Source: Treponema sp.
GTDB lineage: Bacteria; Spirochaetota; Spirochaetia; Treponematales; Breznakiellaceae
DNA: 36,454 nucleotides
Assembly (NCBI GenBank): GCA_031257105.1
Contig: JAIRPG010000112.1
Location: forward strand, 1-36,454
Direction: 5' to 3'
This document shows positions 16,023 through 24,544 of the stretch, in pieces. The translations under genes were made by a program, and so were the position numbers. The first letter of the stretch is position 1. Each line of letters opens with the position of its first letter. A model generated the notes under the pieces. It saw only the letters and a program-made list of their open reading frames with translations. It had not been told where the DNA came from and searched no databases.

Positions 16023-17131
16023 TGGATGGCGACGCCTTGAAGTCGAATAGGAGGATCCCCGACGGAGGCCGGGACTACCGGTACGATTTTTCCCAATACT
16101 TCCAAGGGCAGGAGGGTGTTCACCCGGTTGACGGCAAAATTGAAATGCACGGAAACAACACCCTCCAGCTTCGTGCGGGTATCGTAGCCGACAAGTAAAT
16201 CAAAGGTAACACTGTTTTCTGCGGACGCCATATTGCTGGCCATACCCCGCCAGATAACATAGCAGTCCCGGTATAAGACAGGCTCCCGAATTACCTCGGC
16301 ATAGCTTAAGCGATCTTTGAGGGTATCAAAACCCGGCTCGTCTGTGAGAGAGAGGAGGAGCCGGGCCTTGTTTTTGAGGGCGTCTGATGCGTTCGATTCG
16401 AGGATCCGGTTCAGGGGTACTTTGGCGGCTTCGTCACGGTAAGCAGTAAAGAGGCGGCGGGCTTCCTCATAGGCGGCGACCGCTTCGTTCTGGGTGAGCA
16501 CATACCGGTAGCTGCCTTCAATTTGTACCGGCGCATCCCTATCTTGCCTGTCCAGAGCCGTTTCCGCATAACCTTCCCGAACCGTTCCCAGTGATTTCAA
16601 GGGATTCCAGCGTCCGGTCGCGATAAGGTAGCCGCCGGCGCTTAGGGCGAGCAGCATGAGGATTCCCAAAATCGGCAATATAACTTCCCCCGGCGTACAA
16701 GGTATAGAAGGCAAAGGAGGGAAAACGCGGATCAGCCTGCCCGAATCTATCCAAAGGGCAAGCGTTTCGGAACCTCCGTATTTTCGGATTACCTTCAGGG
16801 CGCGGCGGGCGATTCGGTTCTGGGGATGGTTGTCCTGCACCTCCAGGTAGAGATCCACCGCCCGATCTGTGTCCCCCCGGCGGAGGAAGAGCGCCGCCAA
16901 GCCCAAAAGGGTCGAAGGATCGAGCATTTTCAGATCCCGGCAGCGCTTGAAGTAGGTCATAGCTCCGCCGAAGTCGCCGATCCGGAGGCAGGACGATGCA
17001 AGAATATAGTAGTATTTGAATGAATCATGGTAGCGAACCACTTCCGGTTCCAACAAACGTATCACTTCACCGAATCTTTTCCGTTTGAATAAACGGCGTA
17101 CTTTGGTCAGAATAGGGTCCCGCTGAATCAC
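15986..17131 (-). CDS. TPR-containing single-pass membrane protein
   Basis: 381 residues. Residues 1-115 are basic and contain three TPR-like helical pairs (for example SFKYYYILASSCLRIGDFGGAM, read as two helices, and TLLGLAALFLRRGDTDRAVDLY). A transmembrane helix spans about 150-171 (VILPILGILMLLALSAGGYL). The C-terminal 200 residues are probably extracytoplasmic and start with a helical segment and then a beta-rich part with no domain that I recognise. The start overlaps the rpe stop by 4 nt, so the pair is translationally coupled. It likely acts as a scaffold at the inner membrane; function unknown. Confidence 0.8.
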   Translation of the reverse strand: MIQRDPILTKVRRLFKRKRFGEVIRLLEPEVVRYHDSFKYYYILASSCLRIGDFGGAMTYFKRCRDLKMLDPSTLLGLAALFLRRGDTDRAVDLYLEVQDNHPQNRIARRALKVIRKYGGSETLALWIDSGRLIRVFPPLPSIPCTPGEVILPILGILMLLALSAGGYLIATGRWNPLKSLGTVREGYAETALDRQDRDAPVQIEGSYRYVLTQNEAVAAYEEARRLFTAYRDEAAKVPLNRILESNASDALKNKARLLLSLTDEPGFDTLKDRLSYAEVIREPVLYRDCYVIWRGMASNMASAENSVTFDLLVGYDTRTKLEGVVSVHFNFAVNRVNTLLPLEVLGKIVPVVPASVGDPPIRLQGVAIHQSGLLEPAPDR

Positions 17132-17784
17132 TCGGCGTTTCCCCGCAGTTGCTGTACCAGCGCTGTTTTATCCGCGGCGCTGAAGAACGCGGAGCCCGCA
17201 ACCAGTACATCGGCGCCTGCGGCACGGGCTAGAGCGGCGGTTTCCGGGTTGATTCCCCCGTCTACGGAGATAAGATAATCCGCCCCCGTTTCCCGCAGCC
17301 GGGCCAAGGCCCTCACCTTATCAAAGCACTGATAGATGATCCGCTGACCGCCGAACCCTGGGTTAACGGTCATTACGAGCACAAGATCCGCAAAGGGAAG
17401 CAGCGGTTCGATGGCCCCTACCGGCGTGGCGGGGACTATGCTTATGCCCGCTTTTTTCCCCAAATCTTTGATTGCCCCCAGAATCCGGTGGGAATGTACC
17501 GCCGCTTCAGCGTGAAATGTGATATAATCGGCGCCGGCAGCGGCAAATTCCGCTATCAAAGCGCCTGGTGAAGAAACCATGAGGTGAACATCGAAGATAG
17601 CGGAGCTATAAGGCCGCAGATCCGCCACCATTTTGGGGCCGAATGTCAGGTTCGGCACAAAATTTCCATCCATTACATCCAAATGAACCCAACCGGCGCC
17701 GGCGGCATCAATAGAAACAACCGCTTCGGCAAGATTGGAAAAGTCCGCTGATAAAATTGAAGGCGCAATCACTGTTTTCTTCAT
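17128..17784 (-). CDS. rpe: Ribulose-phosphate 3-epimerase
   Basis: 218 residues, the usual length. A TIM barrel with the family landmarks: APSILSADF at the N-terminus, WVHLDVMDGNFVPNLTFGP with the metal-binding His and Asp, a later FH histidine ligand in ADYITFHAE, VMTVNPGFGGQ phosphate loop, and VDGGINPET with the catalytic Asp. It interconverts ribulose-5-phosphate and xylulose-5-phosphate in the pentose phosphate pathway. Its product side feeds the PRPP synthetase gene 1.1 kb away, possibly by chance. There is no Shine-Dalgarno before the ATG; see promoter 17791-17819. Confidence 0.96.
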   Translation of the reverse strand: MKKTVIAPSILSADFSNLAEAVVSIDAAGAGWVHLDVMDGNFVPNLTFGPKMVADLRPYSSAIFDVHLMVSSPGALIAEFAAAGADYITFHAEAAVHSHRILGAIKDLGKKAGISIVPATPVGAIEPLLPFADLVLVMTVNPGFGGQRIIYQCFDKVRALARLRETGADYLISVDGGINPETAALARAAGADVLVAGSAFFSAADKTALVQQLRGNAE

Positions 17785-17790
17785 GGGCTG

Positions 17791-17819
17791 ATGATACGCC
17801 GCTCTTTACCCCTTGTAAA
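17791..17819 (-). promoter_or_regulatory. Putative leaderless promoter of rpe
   Basis: On the minus strand TTTACA (17814-17819), 17-nt spacer, TATCAT (17791-17796); the ATG follows after only 6 nt. Both hexamers match consensus at 5 of 6 positions. Its -35 overlaps the -35 of the divergent promoter. Confidence 0.55.
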
Positions 17820-17840
17820 GAACCGTAAAAATAGTATAAT
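17813..17840 (+). promoter_or_regulatory. Sigma-70 promoter of the TPR-greA-VWA unit
   Basis: TTGTAA (17813-17818), 16-nt spacer, perfect TATAAT (17835-17840). Transcription would start near 17847, about 40 nt before the ATG at 17886. Confidence 0.65.
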
Positions 17841-17885
17841 TCAAAAGATATATTGTTTATCAGATTGCGATGAACTATTCAAGCC

Positions 17886-18824
17886 ATGAATGTGGAAACA
17901 ACAGTACCGGGGCTCATTCAGATAGCCTATGATCACCTGAAAGCCTCAGACGCGGATTCAGCGATCGTGGCCCTTGATAAGGCCCTTCAGATCGATTATG
18001 AGCATCCAGAGGTTCTGTACGCCCTGAGCTGTATGAAATGGTGGCTCGACCGCTTTGAGCGGCTTGAAGATTGCCGGGATCCTTACGATAAGGGGGGGTA
18101 TATCCTTGCCCAGTGGAAGTCGTTTTACAGTTTCCTTGACCGGATAGGAAATAATTACGAGCCCTGTCAATACGCAATACGACGTTACGTGTTTTCCAGG
18201 GCGTTGCATTACTTCCAGGATGTGCTGGGCGATGGGATAAACCAGCATGATCCAGGGCTGCTCCTCCAGGTTGGCCGCTGTTATAAGGGGATAGGCAACT
18301 ACGATTTGGCTTTAAAGTATCTGGAACAAGCGGCCAGGTTCAAACGGGAAGACGGCGAGACTATTTCGGAGCTTGCGGATGTAAACGCCCTGTTGGGGGA
18401 AACGAGGGTTGCGAAGGCGTTGTTTCGGGAAGCTTTTTTCGTTGATCCCCAAGGAGTGGATCTTCGGGCTATGGATAGCGAGATGATAGTTCGGCTTTCG
18501 GAGCGGGTCGCCGAGTTGGGACACTCAGGCGAAGCGCTTCTGGAATGGCTTCCCGTATACGGCTATTTGTTCGGGGTGTTTTCAGTCAAGCGGGAATTGA
18601 AGCCCGTGGAGCTGGGCAGGTTGAAGCAGTCGATCTTTGCTCTGGAAAACGAAGTTCGTAGCAGGCCGGAGCATGTAGCCCTCCTCATCCCCCGGCTCAT
18701 TAACCGGTATTTCTGGCTGCTCGATCATTTTGAAAACATCCGGGAAGATCCCGGTTTAATAGAAGAAACAATGCTGAAGATCAAAATAATTGATCCGGCA
18801 ATATATAAGCAGTATATCCGGTAA
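17886..18824 (+). CDS. TPR-repeat protein upstream of greA
   Basis: 312 residues with no signal peptide or membrane segment, so cytoplasmic. Helical repeats are visible near the N-terminus (IQIAYDHLKASDADSAIVAL, LQIDYEHPEVLYALS) and in the middle (PGLLLQVGRCYKGIGNYDLAL, ETISELADVNALLGETRVAK), typical of TPR adaptors. The C-terminal third is all-helical and Leu-rich. The ribosome site is poor. It is followed 32 nt later by the giant GreA, which has similar helical repeats, suggesting a partner role with GreA or RNA polymerase. That is inference only. Confidence 0.82.
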   Translation: MNVETTVPGLIQIAYDHLKASDADSAIVALDKALQIDYEHPEVLYALSCMKWWLDRFERLEDCRDPYDKGGYILAQWKSFYSFLDRIGNNYEPCQYAIRRYVFSRALHYFQDVLGDGINQHDPGLLLQVGRCYKGIGNYDLALKYLEQAARFKREDGETISELADVNALLGETRVAKALFREAFFVDPQGVDLRAMDSEMIVRLSERVAELGHSGEALLEWLPVYGYLFGVFSVKRELKPVELGRLKQSIFALENEVRSRPEHVALLIPRLINRYFWLLDHFENIREDPGLIEETMLKIKIIDPAIYKQYIR

Positions 18825-18856
18825 GGCCGGAGCGCCCACAGGCAAGGAGTTATGAG

Positions 18857-21565
18857 ATGTCTAAAAATGAAACAACCGGATCTACCGCTCTTCTAAAGAA
18901 TGTACAAAACATGCTGAACGAGGAGAAGTGGACCAGGGCTACCCTCAGTAATTATTCCACCAATCAGTTTAAAGAATTGGATGTCCTCTTGAAAGATGCC
19001 CGGGAGAAACGGGTCTATGATGACTTAAAAAAGACCTGCGACGAACACTTGGCGCATACAAAAAACAGCATCATCGCCCTCTACCTTTCGGGAATGGCGG
19101 CGCTCTCCCGGCAGATCATTGACGATTCGGCTCTTATCAACTTGGTGACGATCTTTGTGGATAACCATAAGTGGAGCATCGTGAAGTATCTCTGCGAAAG
19201 GATACTGGATTACGGAGAGTCCAAATTTGCCCTGCGTACCCTGGCGGAATGTTACCGGAATGATAACGACGAAGAAGCCGTCTTTGCGATCTGGGAGCGG
19301 CTGATCAAGGTGGATTACGAGGAAGCGGATCTGGCTAAGGCTCTGGCGGAACATTACGAGAAGCTCCCCAACATAGAAGAGGCCGTAGAGTACTACAAGA
19401 AAGCCCTGCACCGGTATATCAACAAGCAGCTCTTCACCAATGTACGGGAAATCTGGGCCAAACTCTTGGAGTACTGCCCCCAAGACATTGATTTCTTCCT
19501 CCACGTGCAGAAAAAGATAGCGAAGAACATTAGCGAAGAAAAGGCGGTGCTCCTTCTGGAGGACGTTTACGCATCCTGCAAAAAACGGCAAGACACCGAC
19601 ACCGCTATCAGCATCCTCAAGCTGATACTCCAATACGACGAGAAAGACGAACTCGCCCGAAAGGAAATAACAGCCTGCTTTCAGGAGAAGTATGCCGCCC
19701 ACAGCCAGCTTGAGGAGTACATTAGGATCTCTAACCTTTCGCAGAAGTGGCGTAACGTTCACGAGGCTATTCAAGACTTTGAAAAACATATCGCTTTTGA
19801 CAAGGGCAACTTCGTATGCCACCGCACCTGGGGAGTGGGTAGGATCGCCAAGGTTCAGGGAGACGAGATCGTCATTGATTTCGCTAAAAAACGGAACCAC
19901 TCCATGTCCCTTAAGATGGCGGTAAACGCCTTGCAAACCCTCTCGAAGGATCATATATGGGTGCTCAAGGCTACCTGGAAGAAGGAAAAACTCCACGATC
20001 AAGTGAAAGACGATCCGTTCTGGGCGCTGCAAACCGTAATCCGGAGTTTCGACAATTCCTGCGACATCAAACGGATCAAGGCGGAGATGGTGCCTTCGAT
20101 TCTGTCTGTCGGGGAATGGACGGCATGGAGCGCCAAGGCGCGGGAGGTGCTCAAATCGGATCCTTCCATGGGAGTGAGCCCCGAAAACGCCGATCTTTAC
20201 ACCGTCCGGGACCGGCCTATCAGTATTCAGGAAAAGCTCTTTAACGAATTCCGGGCGCAGAAAAATTTCTTTGACCGGGCGCAGACACTCCGCAACTATG
20301 TGTCTCTAAAAGACGCGGAACTGGATTCGGAGTTCTTTACCGAAATGTTCGGTTACTTTTCCGGTTACCTCAGTTCCTGGAACCAGGTGACCGAACAGGT
20401 GGTGGCCTCGTACCTGCTGGTGAAGGATCTGGCGGGCCGTTATCCCCACCTGGGTATCGGCCTTGAGTTGAATTTCCTCCAGATCTTCGAGGGGATAGAG
20501 GATGTCCCCGCTCTGTTTGTCGGCCTCAAGGACGCCAAACTCAGGGAGGAATTCCTCCACCATATCAAGCTCTTCGCGCCTTCATGGCCCGATATTTATG
20601 TAAAGCTCTTCCCGTACGCGCTATCCGCTTCTATCGTCACCAGTCTTTCAAAAGAAGGGTACGAAGATAAGCTTGTCGCCATGGTACAGACGTGTTTTGA
20701 AAATTTTCGGGAATACCGGGAGGCGGTGGTTTGGATCTACAAGTACCTGAGTCAGGAGCCCTGGTTCAAGAAAACCGGCGTCACCGCCGAGAAGCAACTC
20801 ATCACCTTGATCCACATCATGGATATTACCTACCGGGAGATAGAGAACCACCGGGATACCGCGGAAAACCGGAAGATCAACAAACAGGTTTATACTATCC
20901 TTTTTAAAGACGGTGTGCTGAATTCCCTCATCAAAAGCGCCGATTCGGATATGATTTTGAGGATCTTTACCTTCATTGAAGATGTAAAGGATCTGGACCC
21001 GGCGGATAAGCTGAAGCTCCGGAGCAGTATTATGGATAAGTACCCGGATTTTAAATTTTTCGGGGATACGGAAAAAACCTTTATTACCCGCGGGCTTATC
21101 GTTACAACCGCTATGTACCAAGAAAAACAGCGGCAGCTCGCCCACATTATGGATGTGGAAGTTCCGGCTAATTCCAAGGAAATCGCCTTTGCCCTCTCCT
21201 TGGGAGACCTGCGGGAGAACGCCGAGTACAAAGCCGCCAAAGAAAAACAGGAACTCCTTAACTCTACGGTGGCCAAGCTCAAGGACGAAATCGAACGGGC
21301 GCAGCTTTTCGATCCCGGCTCGGTTAATACGAACCGGGCGTCTTTCGGTACCAAGGTACTCTTGGGGAATGAGTCTTCCAAGAAGGATGAAGAGTACACA
21401 ATCCTGGGGCCCTGGGAATCCGACCCGGAGAACCGGGTTATCTCTTACTTATCACCCTTCGGCGGGACGATACTCAACAAAAAAGTGGGAGAAAAATTCA
21501 GTTTTTCCATCAATGATAAGAAGGTATCCTATATCGTTAAACAGATTTCCCCGGCGGCCTTGTGA
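18857..21565 (+). CDS. greA: Giant spirochaetal GreA: helical repeat region fused to GreA
   Basis: 902 residues, against about 158 in Escherichia coli GreA, but about 900 aa is usual in spirochaetes. AAGGAG stands 7 nt before the ATG. Residues 1-310 are TPR-like helical repeats (for example EEAVFAIWERLIKVDYEEAD, ALAEHYEKLPNIEEAVEYYK). Around 315-365 lies a small beta-rich module, CHRTWGVGRIAKVQGDEIVIDF, that resembles CarD/RID-type barrels. A long helical region follows, and the last ~150 residues are GreA proper: the coiled-coil tip GDLRENAEYKAA keeps the Asp and Glu that act in transcript cleavage, then the FKBP-like domain to the end. It should rescue backtracked RNA polymerase. It is co-transcribed with the preceding TPR gene and the VWA gene. 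Confidence 0.93.
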   Translation: MSKNETTGSTALLKNVQNMLNEEKWTRATLSNYSTNQFKELDVLLKDAREKRVYDDLKKTCDEHLAHTKNSIIALYLSGMAALSRQIIDDSALINLVTIFVDNHKWSIVKYLCERILDYGESKFALRTLAECYRNDNDEEAVFAIWERLIKVDYEEADLAKALAEHYEKLPNIEEAVEYYKKALHRYINKQLFTNVREIWAKLLEYCPQDIDFFLHVQKKIAKNISEEKAVLLLEDVYASCKKRQDTDTAISILKLILQYDEKDELARKEITACFQEKYAAHSQLEEYIRISNLSQKWRNVHEAIQDFEKHIAFDKGNFVCHRTWGVGRIAKVQGDEIVIDFAKKRNHSMSLKMAVNALQTLSKDHIWVLKATWKKEKLHDQVKDDPFWALQTVIRSFDNSCDIKRIKAEMVPSILSVGEWTAWSAKAREVLKSDPSMGVSPENADLYTVRDRPISIQEKLFNEFRAQKNFFDRAQTLRNYVSLKDAELDSEFFTEMFGYFSGYLSSWNQVTEQVVASYLLVKDLAGRYPHLGIGLELNFLQIFEGIEDVPALFVGLKDAKLREEFLHHIKLFAPSWPDIYVKLFPYALSASIVTSLSKEGYEDKLVAMVQTCFENFREYREAVVWIYKYLSQEPWFKKTGVTAEKQLITLIHIMDITYREIENHRDTAENRKINKQVYTILFKDGVLNSLIKSADSDMILRIFTFIEDVKDLDPADKLKLRSSIMDKYPDFKFFGDTEKTFITRGLIVTTAMYQEKQRQLAHIMDVEVPANSKEIAFALSLGDLRENAEYKAAKEKQELLNSTVAKLKDEIERAQLFDPGSVNTNRASFGTKVLLGNESSKKDEEYTILGPWESDPENRVISYLSPFGGTILNKKVGEKFSFSINDKKVSYIVKQISPAAL

Positions 21566-21586
21566 GTCGGCTTCAATCAGGTGTAT

Positions 21587-23182
21587 ATGAGAAAACAGAC
21601 CCTGGCTCTGGCGCTTCTTCTGGGAGCAGTGTTCTGGTCTCATGGTCAAACGCGGAGCGCTTCTGATCTGATCTTGCTGCTGGATACTTCTATTAGTATG
21701 AGCAGTTCCTACCAGGAACTTCGGGATTACATCACCGGGCCTTTTCTGCGGGAATTCCTTCATATTGGTGATACGTTCCACCTTATTTCTTTTTCTGACA
21801 CCCCCCGGAGGGAAATTTCCAGCCGGGTTACAGGTGTCGGAAATGTGGAAACTATCATCGCCCGGCTTTTCTTAATGTACCCCCTCGATCCGCACGCAAA
21901 CCTCTCCTCCGCCCTGAGTTTTGTGGAGCGCTATATTTCTTCCCTCCCCTCAGCGCGAACTAAACACGTGGTGCTTATTACCGGCCTGGAGGAAGGGGAA
22001 AGCAGCATAGCCCAAACCGCCGCTCGGCTAAGCCGTTCCCGTACGACCGTACAGGTGATACGGTTCCCGTTCCCAGGAAGCGGGCCTGTTTTCGGTTTCC
22101 CCACGCCTGACGCCACAGCCCAGGCTGAGACAGCCCAGCCCAAAACAGCCCAGGTTGAAACAGCCCAGCCCGGGACAGTCCAACCCGAAACAGCCCAGGC
22201 TGAGACAGCCCAGCCCGAAACAGCCCAGGCTGAAACAGCCCAGCCCAAAACAGCCCAGGCTGAGACAGCCCAGCCCGAAACAGCCCAGGCTGAGACAGCC
22301 CAGGCTGAGACAGCCCAGGCTGAGACAGCCCAGGCTGAGACAGCCCAGGCTGAGGCAGCCCAAGCCGGAAGGGTTGAATCCCCGCCGGAAGTCGAGGCCG
22401 TGGAAACAACCGCGCCCCTCAGCAGGGGAACACCGGCTGAAACCGCACCGCCCATTTCCGAACCGCCGTTGGAATCCGCCGCCGAAGAAAATGCCCAGGC
22501 CGATTCACCGCCTCCTGCTCCGGAAAAACAAGCTTGGAAACAGTCCATAGAGAACCTTATACAGGCTGGAATAGGGAAGATTACCGATCTCTCCGCCTTA
22601 ATCGCGGCTCAATGGAGGGAGTTCCCTAAACCAAAACTCTGGCCCCAAAATGCGCCAAGACCTGCCGGAGCCGCCGGAACGGTTTTCCCGGCTTTTCTTC
22701 TTACTATTCTTGGCGTGACTATGATGGCGTCTTTGACATTTGTTCTGCTCCGCGCCGGCTTGAAGCTTCAACATTCTTCCAACAGAACGCTGGCTTGGGC
22801 TGCGGAAGCGCCGTCTCGTGACGGCGTCCTCATGCTCTCCCTCTTTGTACAGGATCAAAATACCGCTATTGGCCGGCGAAACACCCATACCATCAAACCG
22901 GGCTACCGGTATACCATCGGAGGAGGAAAGTCGGACTATCTTATCTTCCTTGTGCCGGTGCCGCCTCGCATCGCGGAAATATATTACGACGGCAGGTACT
23001 GTACCTTTTCCCCCAAAAAACCTCACTTTTTTCCGGAACTTGGCGCGGCTCCGCTCTCCAACTGCGTTGGTAAGGCGATAAAAGTTGTGTCTGAGAAAAA
23101 TCATGAATTCATTATCCGGCTGGAACGCCGCGAAGATCCCTTGCGATCCCTAAACGCCCTTGCCTGTTCAGTCGGTTCCTAG
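21587..23182 (+). CDS. VWA-domain membrane protein with pentapeptide-repeat linker and FHA-like C-terminus
   Basis: 531 residues from the ATG at 21587 (a GTG two codons upstream is also possible). A signal sequence ends near residue 22 (SHGQ). A von Willebrand A domain spans about 27-165 with an intact MIDAS start, DTSIS at 33-37. Residues 178-261 are about 16 pentapeptides of the AQ[AP]ET type, then a Pro/Glu-rich linker. A transmembrane helix spans 367-389. The C-terminal ~130 residues are beta-rich with RYTIGGGKSD, reminiscent of an FHA core, and would be cytoplasmic. This suggests a periplasmic sensor or adhesion module coupled across the membrane. It starts 21 nt after greA and overlaps the convergent HEAT gene by 15 nt. 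Confidence 0.85.
   Translation: MRKQTLALALLLGAVFWSHGQTRSASDLILLLDTSISMSSSYQELRDYITGPFLREFLHIGDTFHLISFSDTPRREISSRVTGVGNVETIIARLFLMYPLDPHANLSSALSFVERYISSLPSARTKHVVLITGLEEGESSIAQTAARLSRSRTTVQVIRFPFPGSGPVFGFPTPDATAQAETAQPKTAQVETAQPGTVQPETAQAETAQPETAQAETAQPKTAQAETAQPETAQAETAQAETAQAETAQAETAQAEAAQAGRVESPPEVEAVETTAPLSRGTPAETAPPISEPPLESAAEENAQADSPPPAPEKQAWKQSIENLIQAGIGKITDLSALIAAQWREFPKPKLWPQNAPRPAGAAGTVFPAFLLTILGVTMMASLTFVLLRAGLKLQHSSNRTLAWAAEAPSRDGVLMLSLFVQDQNTAIGRRNTHTIKPGYRYTIGGGKSDYLIFLVPVPPRIAEIYYDGRYCTFSPKKPHFFPELGAAPLSNCVGKAIKVVSEKNHEFIIRLERREDPLRSLNALACSVGS
22118..22357 (+). repeat. 15-bp tandem repeat array in the VWA gene
   Basis: About sixteen 15-mers related to GCCCAGGCTGAGACA, most differing only at codons 2 to 4 of the pentapeptide. 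The last five are nearly identical, which suggests recent slippage. Every unit preserves the frame, so copy number would alter linker length rather than switch the gene off. Confidence 0.92.
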
Positions 23183-24544
23183 TCGTTCCAAACTGGTTTT
23201 GGCCTTACCGGAAAGCCCGCTGGTTCCATTGGCAAGACTCCGAACCTGTTCGATAAGACCGGTAAACCGGTTTTTGACCACCATATCGATAGCATAGGAC
23301 TTCTCCAGTACGCCCCCCGACTCAAAGAAACGGGCCGCCAGACTCTCCACTTTCTGGGTCTGCGCGCCGCTTATAACCCGAAGCAGGCCGTTGTACAGGG
23401 CGGTCTGGTTCCGTTTCTTGGCGTCATCGAGCAGGGCGATTACCTTTTCCGCATAACGTCCGCTATCAAGAGAGATCAACATTTCCGCAGCGAGAATCTT
23501 TACCTGGTCAGAGTTCTTCCGCTCATCAATGAGTTTTTCCAGCGTGGTTTGAGCCTCGCCGGCGCCAATAGCGCCTAAAGCCCGGATCGCCTCGTCTTTA
23601 ACCGCCGCAACCTCATCTTGTTCGGCCCGGTAAGCTAAGTACGGAACAGCGGACGCCAGTTTTCGGACCTTTGCGGCTTGGGCCGCGCTTATCCTGGTAC
23701 GGTAATAAGAGTCTCGAAAGGCTTCCAGTATCGCGTTATCCACGTCCGGGCCGGTAAAGGGCCCAAGAGCCGCCACCGCAGTGGATCGGATGTTGGGATC
23801 CGTGGAACTTATGCTCGCAAGTATTGCGTCCAGCCCATCGGGATCGCCGATTTTGGCCAGAGACTCCAGCGCCGCCATACGGATAACGGCGCGTTCATCG
23901 GAGTTGTCGGTAATATCCGTTAAGAACGATACCCCCCTCTTGGCGCCGGTTTCTCCTACCGCCACAATAAGATCCCGGCGATATTCGTCGCCGGATATCT
24001 GGTTTGTGTAATAATCAACCAAATATTCAGCGATCTCATCAGAAGAGCCCTGGTTCCCTCCGCCGATCCTGCCCAATGCTCTAATGGCGTTGCTTATAAA
24101 ACGCCGCTCGTCACTATTGATGAGTTCCTTAAAGAGATCGGCGGCCTCAGGATCTTTCACCTTTCCCAGGTAATCTATCGCCGCAGCAATCGTTTCGTTG
24201 GCCTCGTTGTCCCGTTCTTCAACGGCTTGGCGGGCGCGCGCTTCGAGGCCGCCCTTGTCCCGTTCACCAAAAAAGGTAAAAACCCCCGTAAGAATACTGC
24301 GGTTATGGGTGTTTTTTACCAGATCTATCAGTTCATTATCCAGGTAGTCGGCGTTTTCTTTTTTTAGATTCCCGATAAGGGCGGCAATTTCGGTCTCGGT
24401 GCCGTAATGGATAGTATCAAGCCGCTGTTGTTCAAGGGACTTCTGCGGTGCCTGGGCCTCCTCCTGAGCGCTTACGCTACGGCACGGTAAGACGAGAAGG
24501 CTCAGACTCAACCACAATCCTTCGGTTATGCTACCGTGTTTCAT
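23168..24544 (-). CDS. Exported HEAT-repeat protein
   Basis: 458 residues. The signal peptide has a hydrophobic core at about 10-20 and a probable cleavage after SVSA near residue 26. The mature protein is a chain of HEAT-like helix pairs, each about 30-37 residues, with motifs such as RRFISNAIRALGRIG, AVIRMAALESLAKIGD and NIRSTAVAALGPF. The closing segment is shorter helices ending KTSLERLGTD. Such solenoids bind protein partners; no enzyme activity is expected. It is probably periplasmic. Its ATG overlaps the tgt stop by 4 nt, so it is the last gene of the long minus-strand operon. Confidence 0.88.
   Translation of the reverse strand: MKHGSITEGLWLSLSLLVLPCRSVSAQEEAQAPQKSLEQQRLDTIHYGTETEIAALIGNLKKENADYLDNELIDLVKNTHNRSILTGVFTFFGERDKGGLEARARQAVEERDNEANETIAAAIDYLGKVKDPEAADLFKELINSDERRFISNAIRALGRIGGGNQGSSDEIAEYLVDYYTNQISGDEYRRDLIVAVGETGAKRGVSFLTDITDNSDERAVIRMAALESLAKIGDPDGLDAILASISSTDPNIRSTAVAALGPFTGPDVDNAILEAFRDSYYRTRISAAQAAKVRKLASAVPYLAYRAEQDEVAAVKDEAIRALGAIGAGEAQTTLEKLIDERKNSDQVKILAAEMLISLDSGRYAEKVIALLDDAKKRNQTALYNGLLRVISGAQTQKVESLAARFFESGGVLEKSYAIDMVVKNRFTGLIEQVRSLANGTSGLSGKAKTSLERLGTD

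Noticed and set aside
19025-20032. 335-codon minus-strand frame opposite greA
   Set aside because: Shadow of the strongly supported greA frame; no start signals.
22118-22357. CRISPR-like array
   Set aside because: Units are contiguous 15-mers with no spacers and code in frame.
21931-22548. 205-residue reverse-strand frame in the VWA repeat region, rich in WAVSA repeats
   Set aside because: It is the mirror of a 15-bp coding repeat, has no ribosome site, and the plus-strand frame has clear domains.
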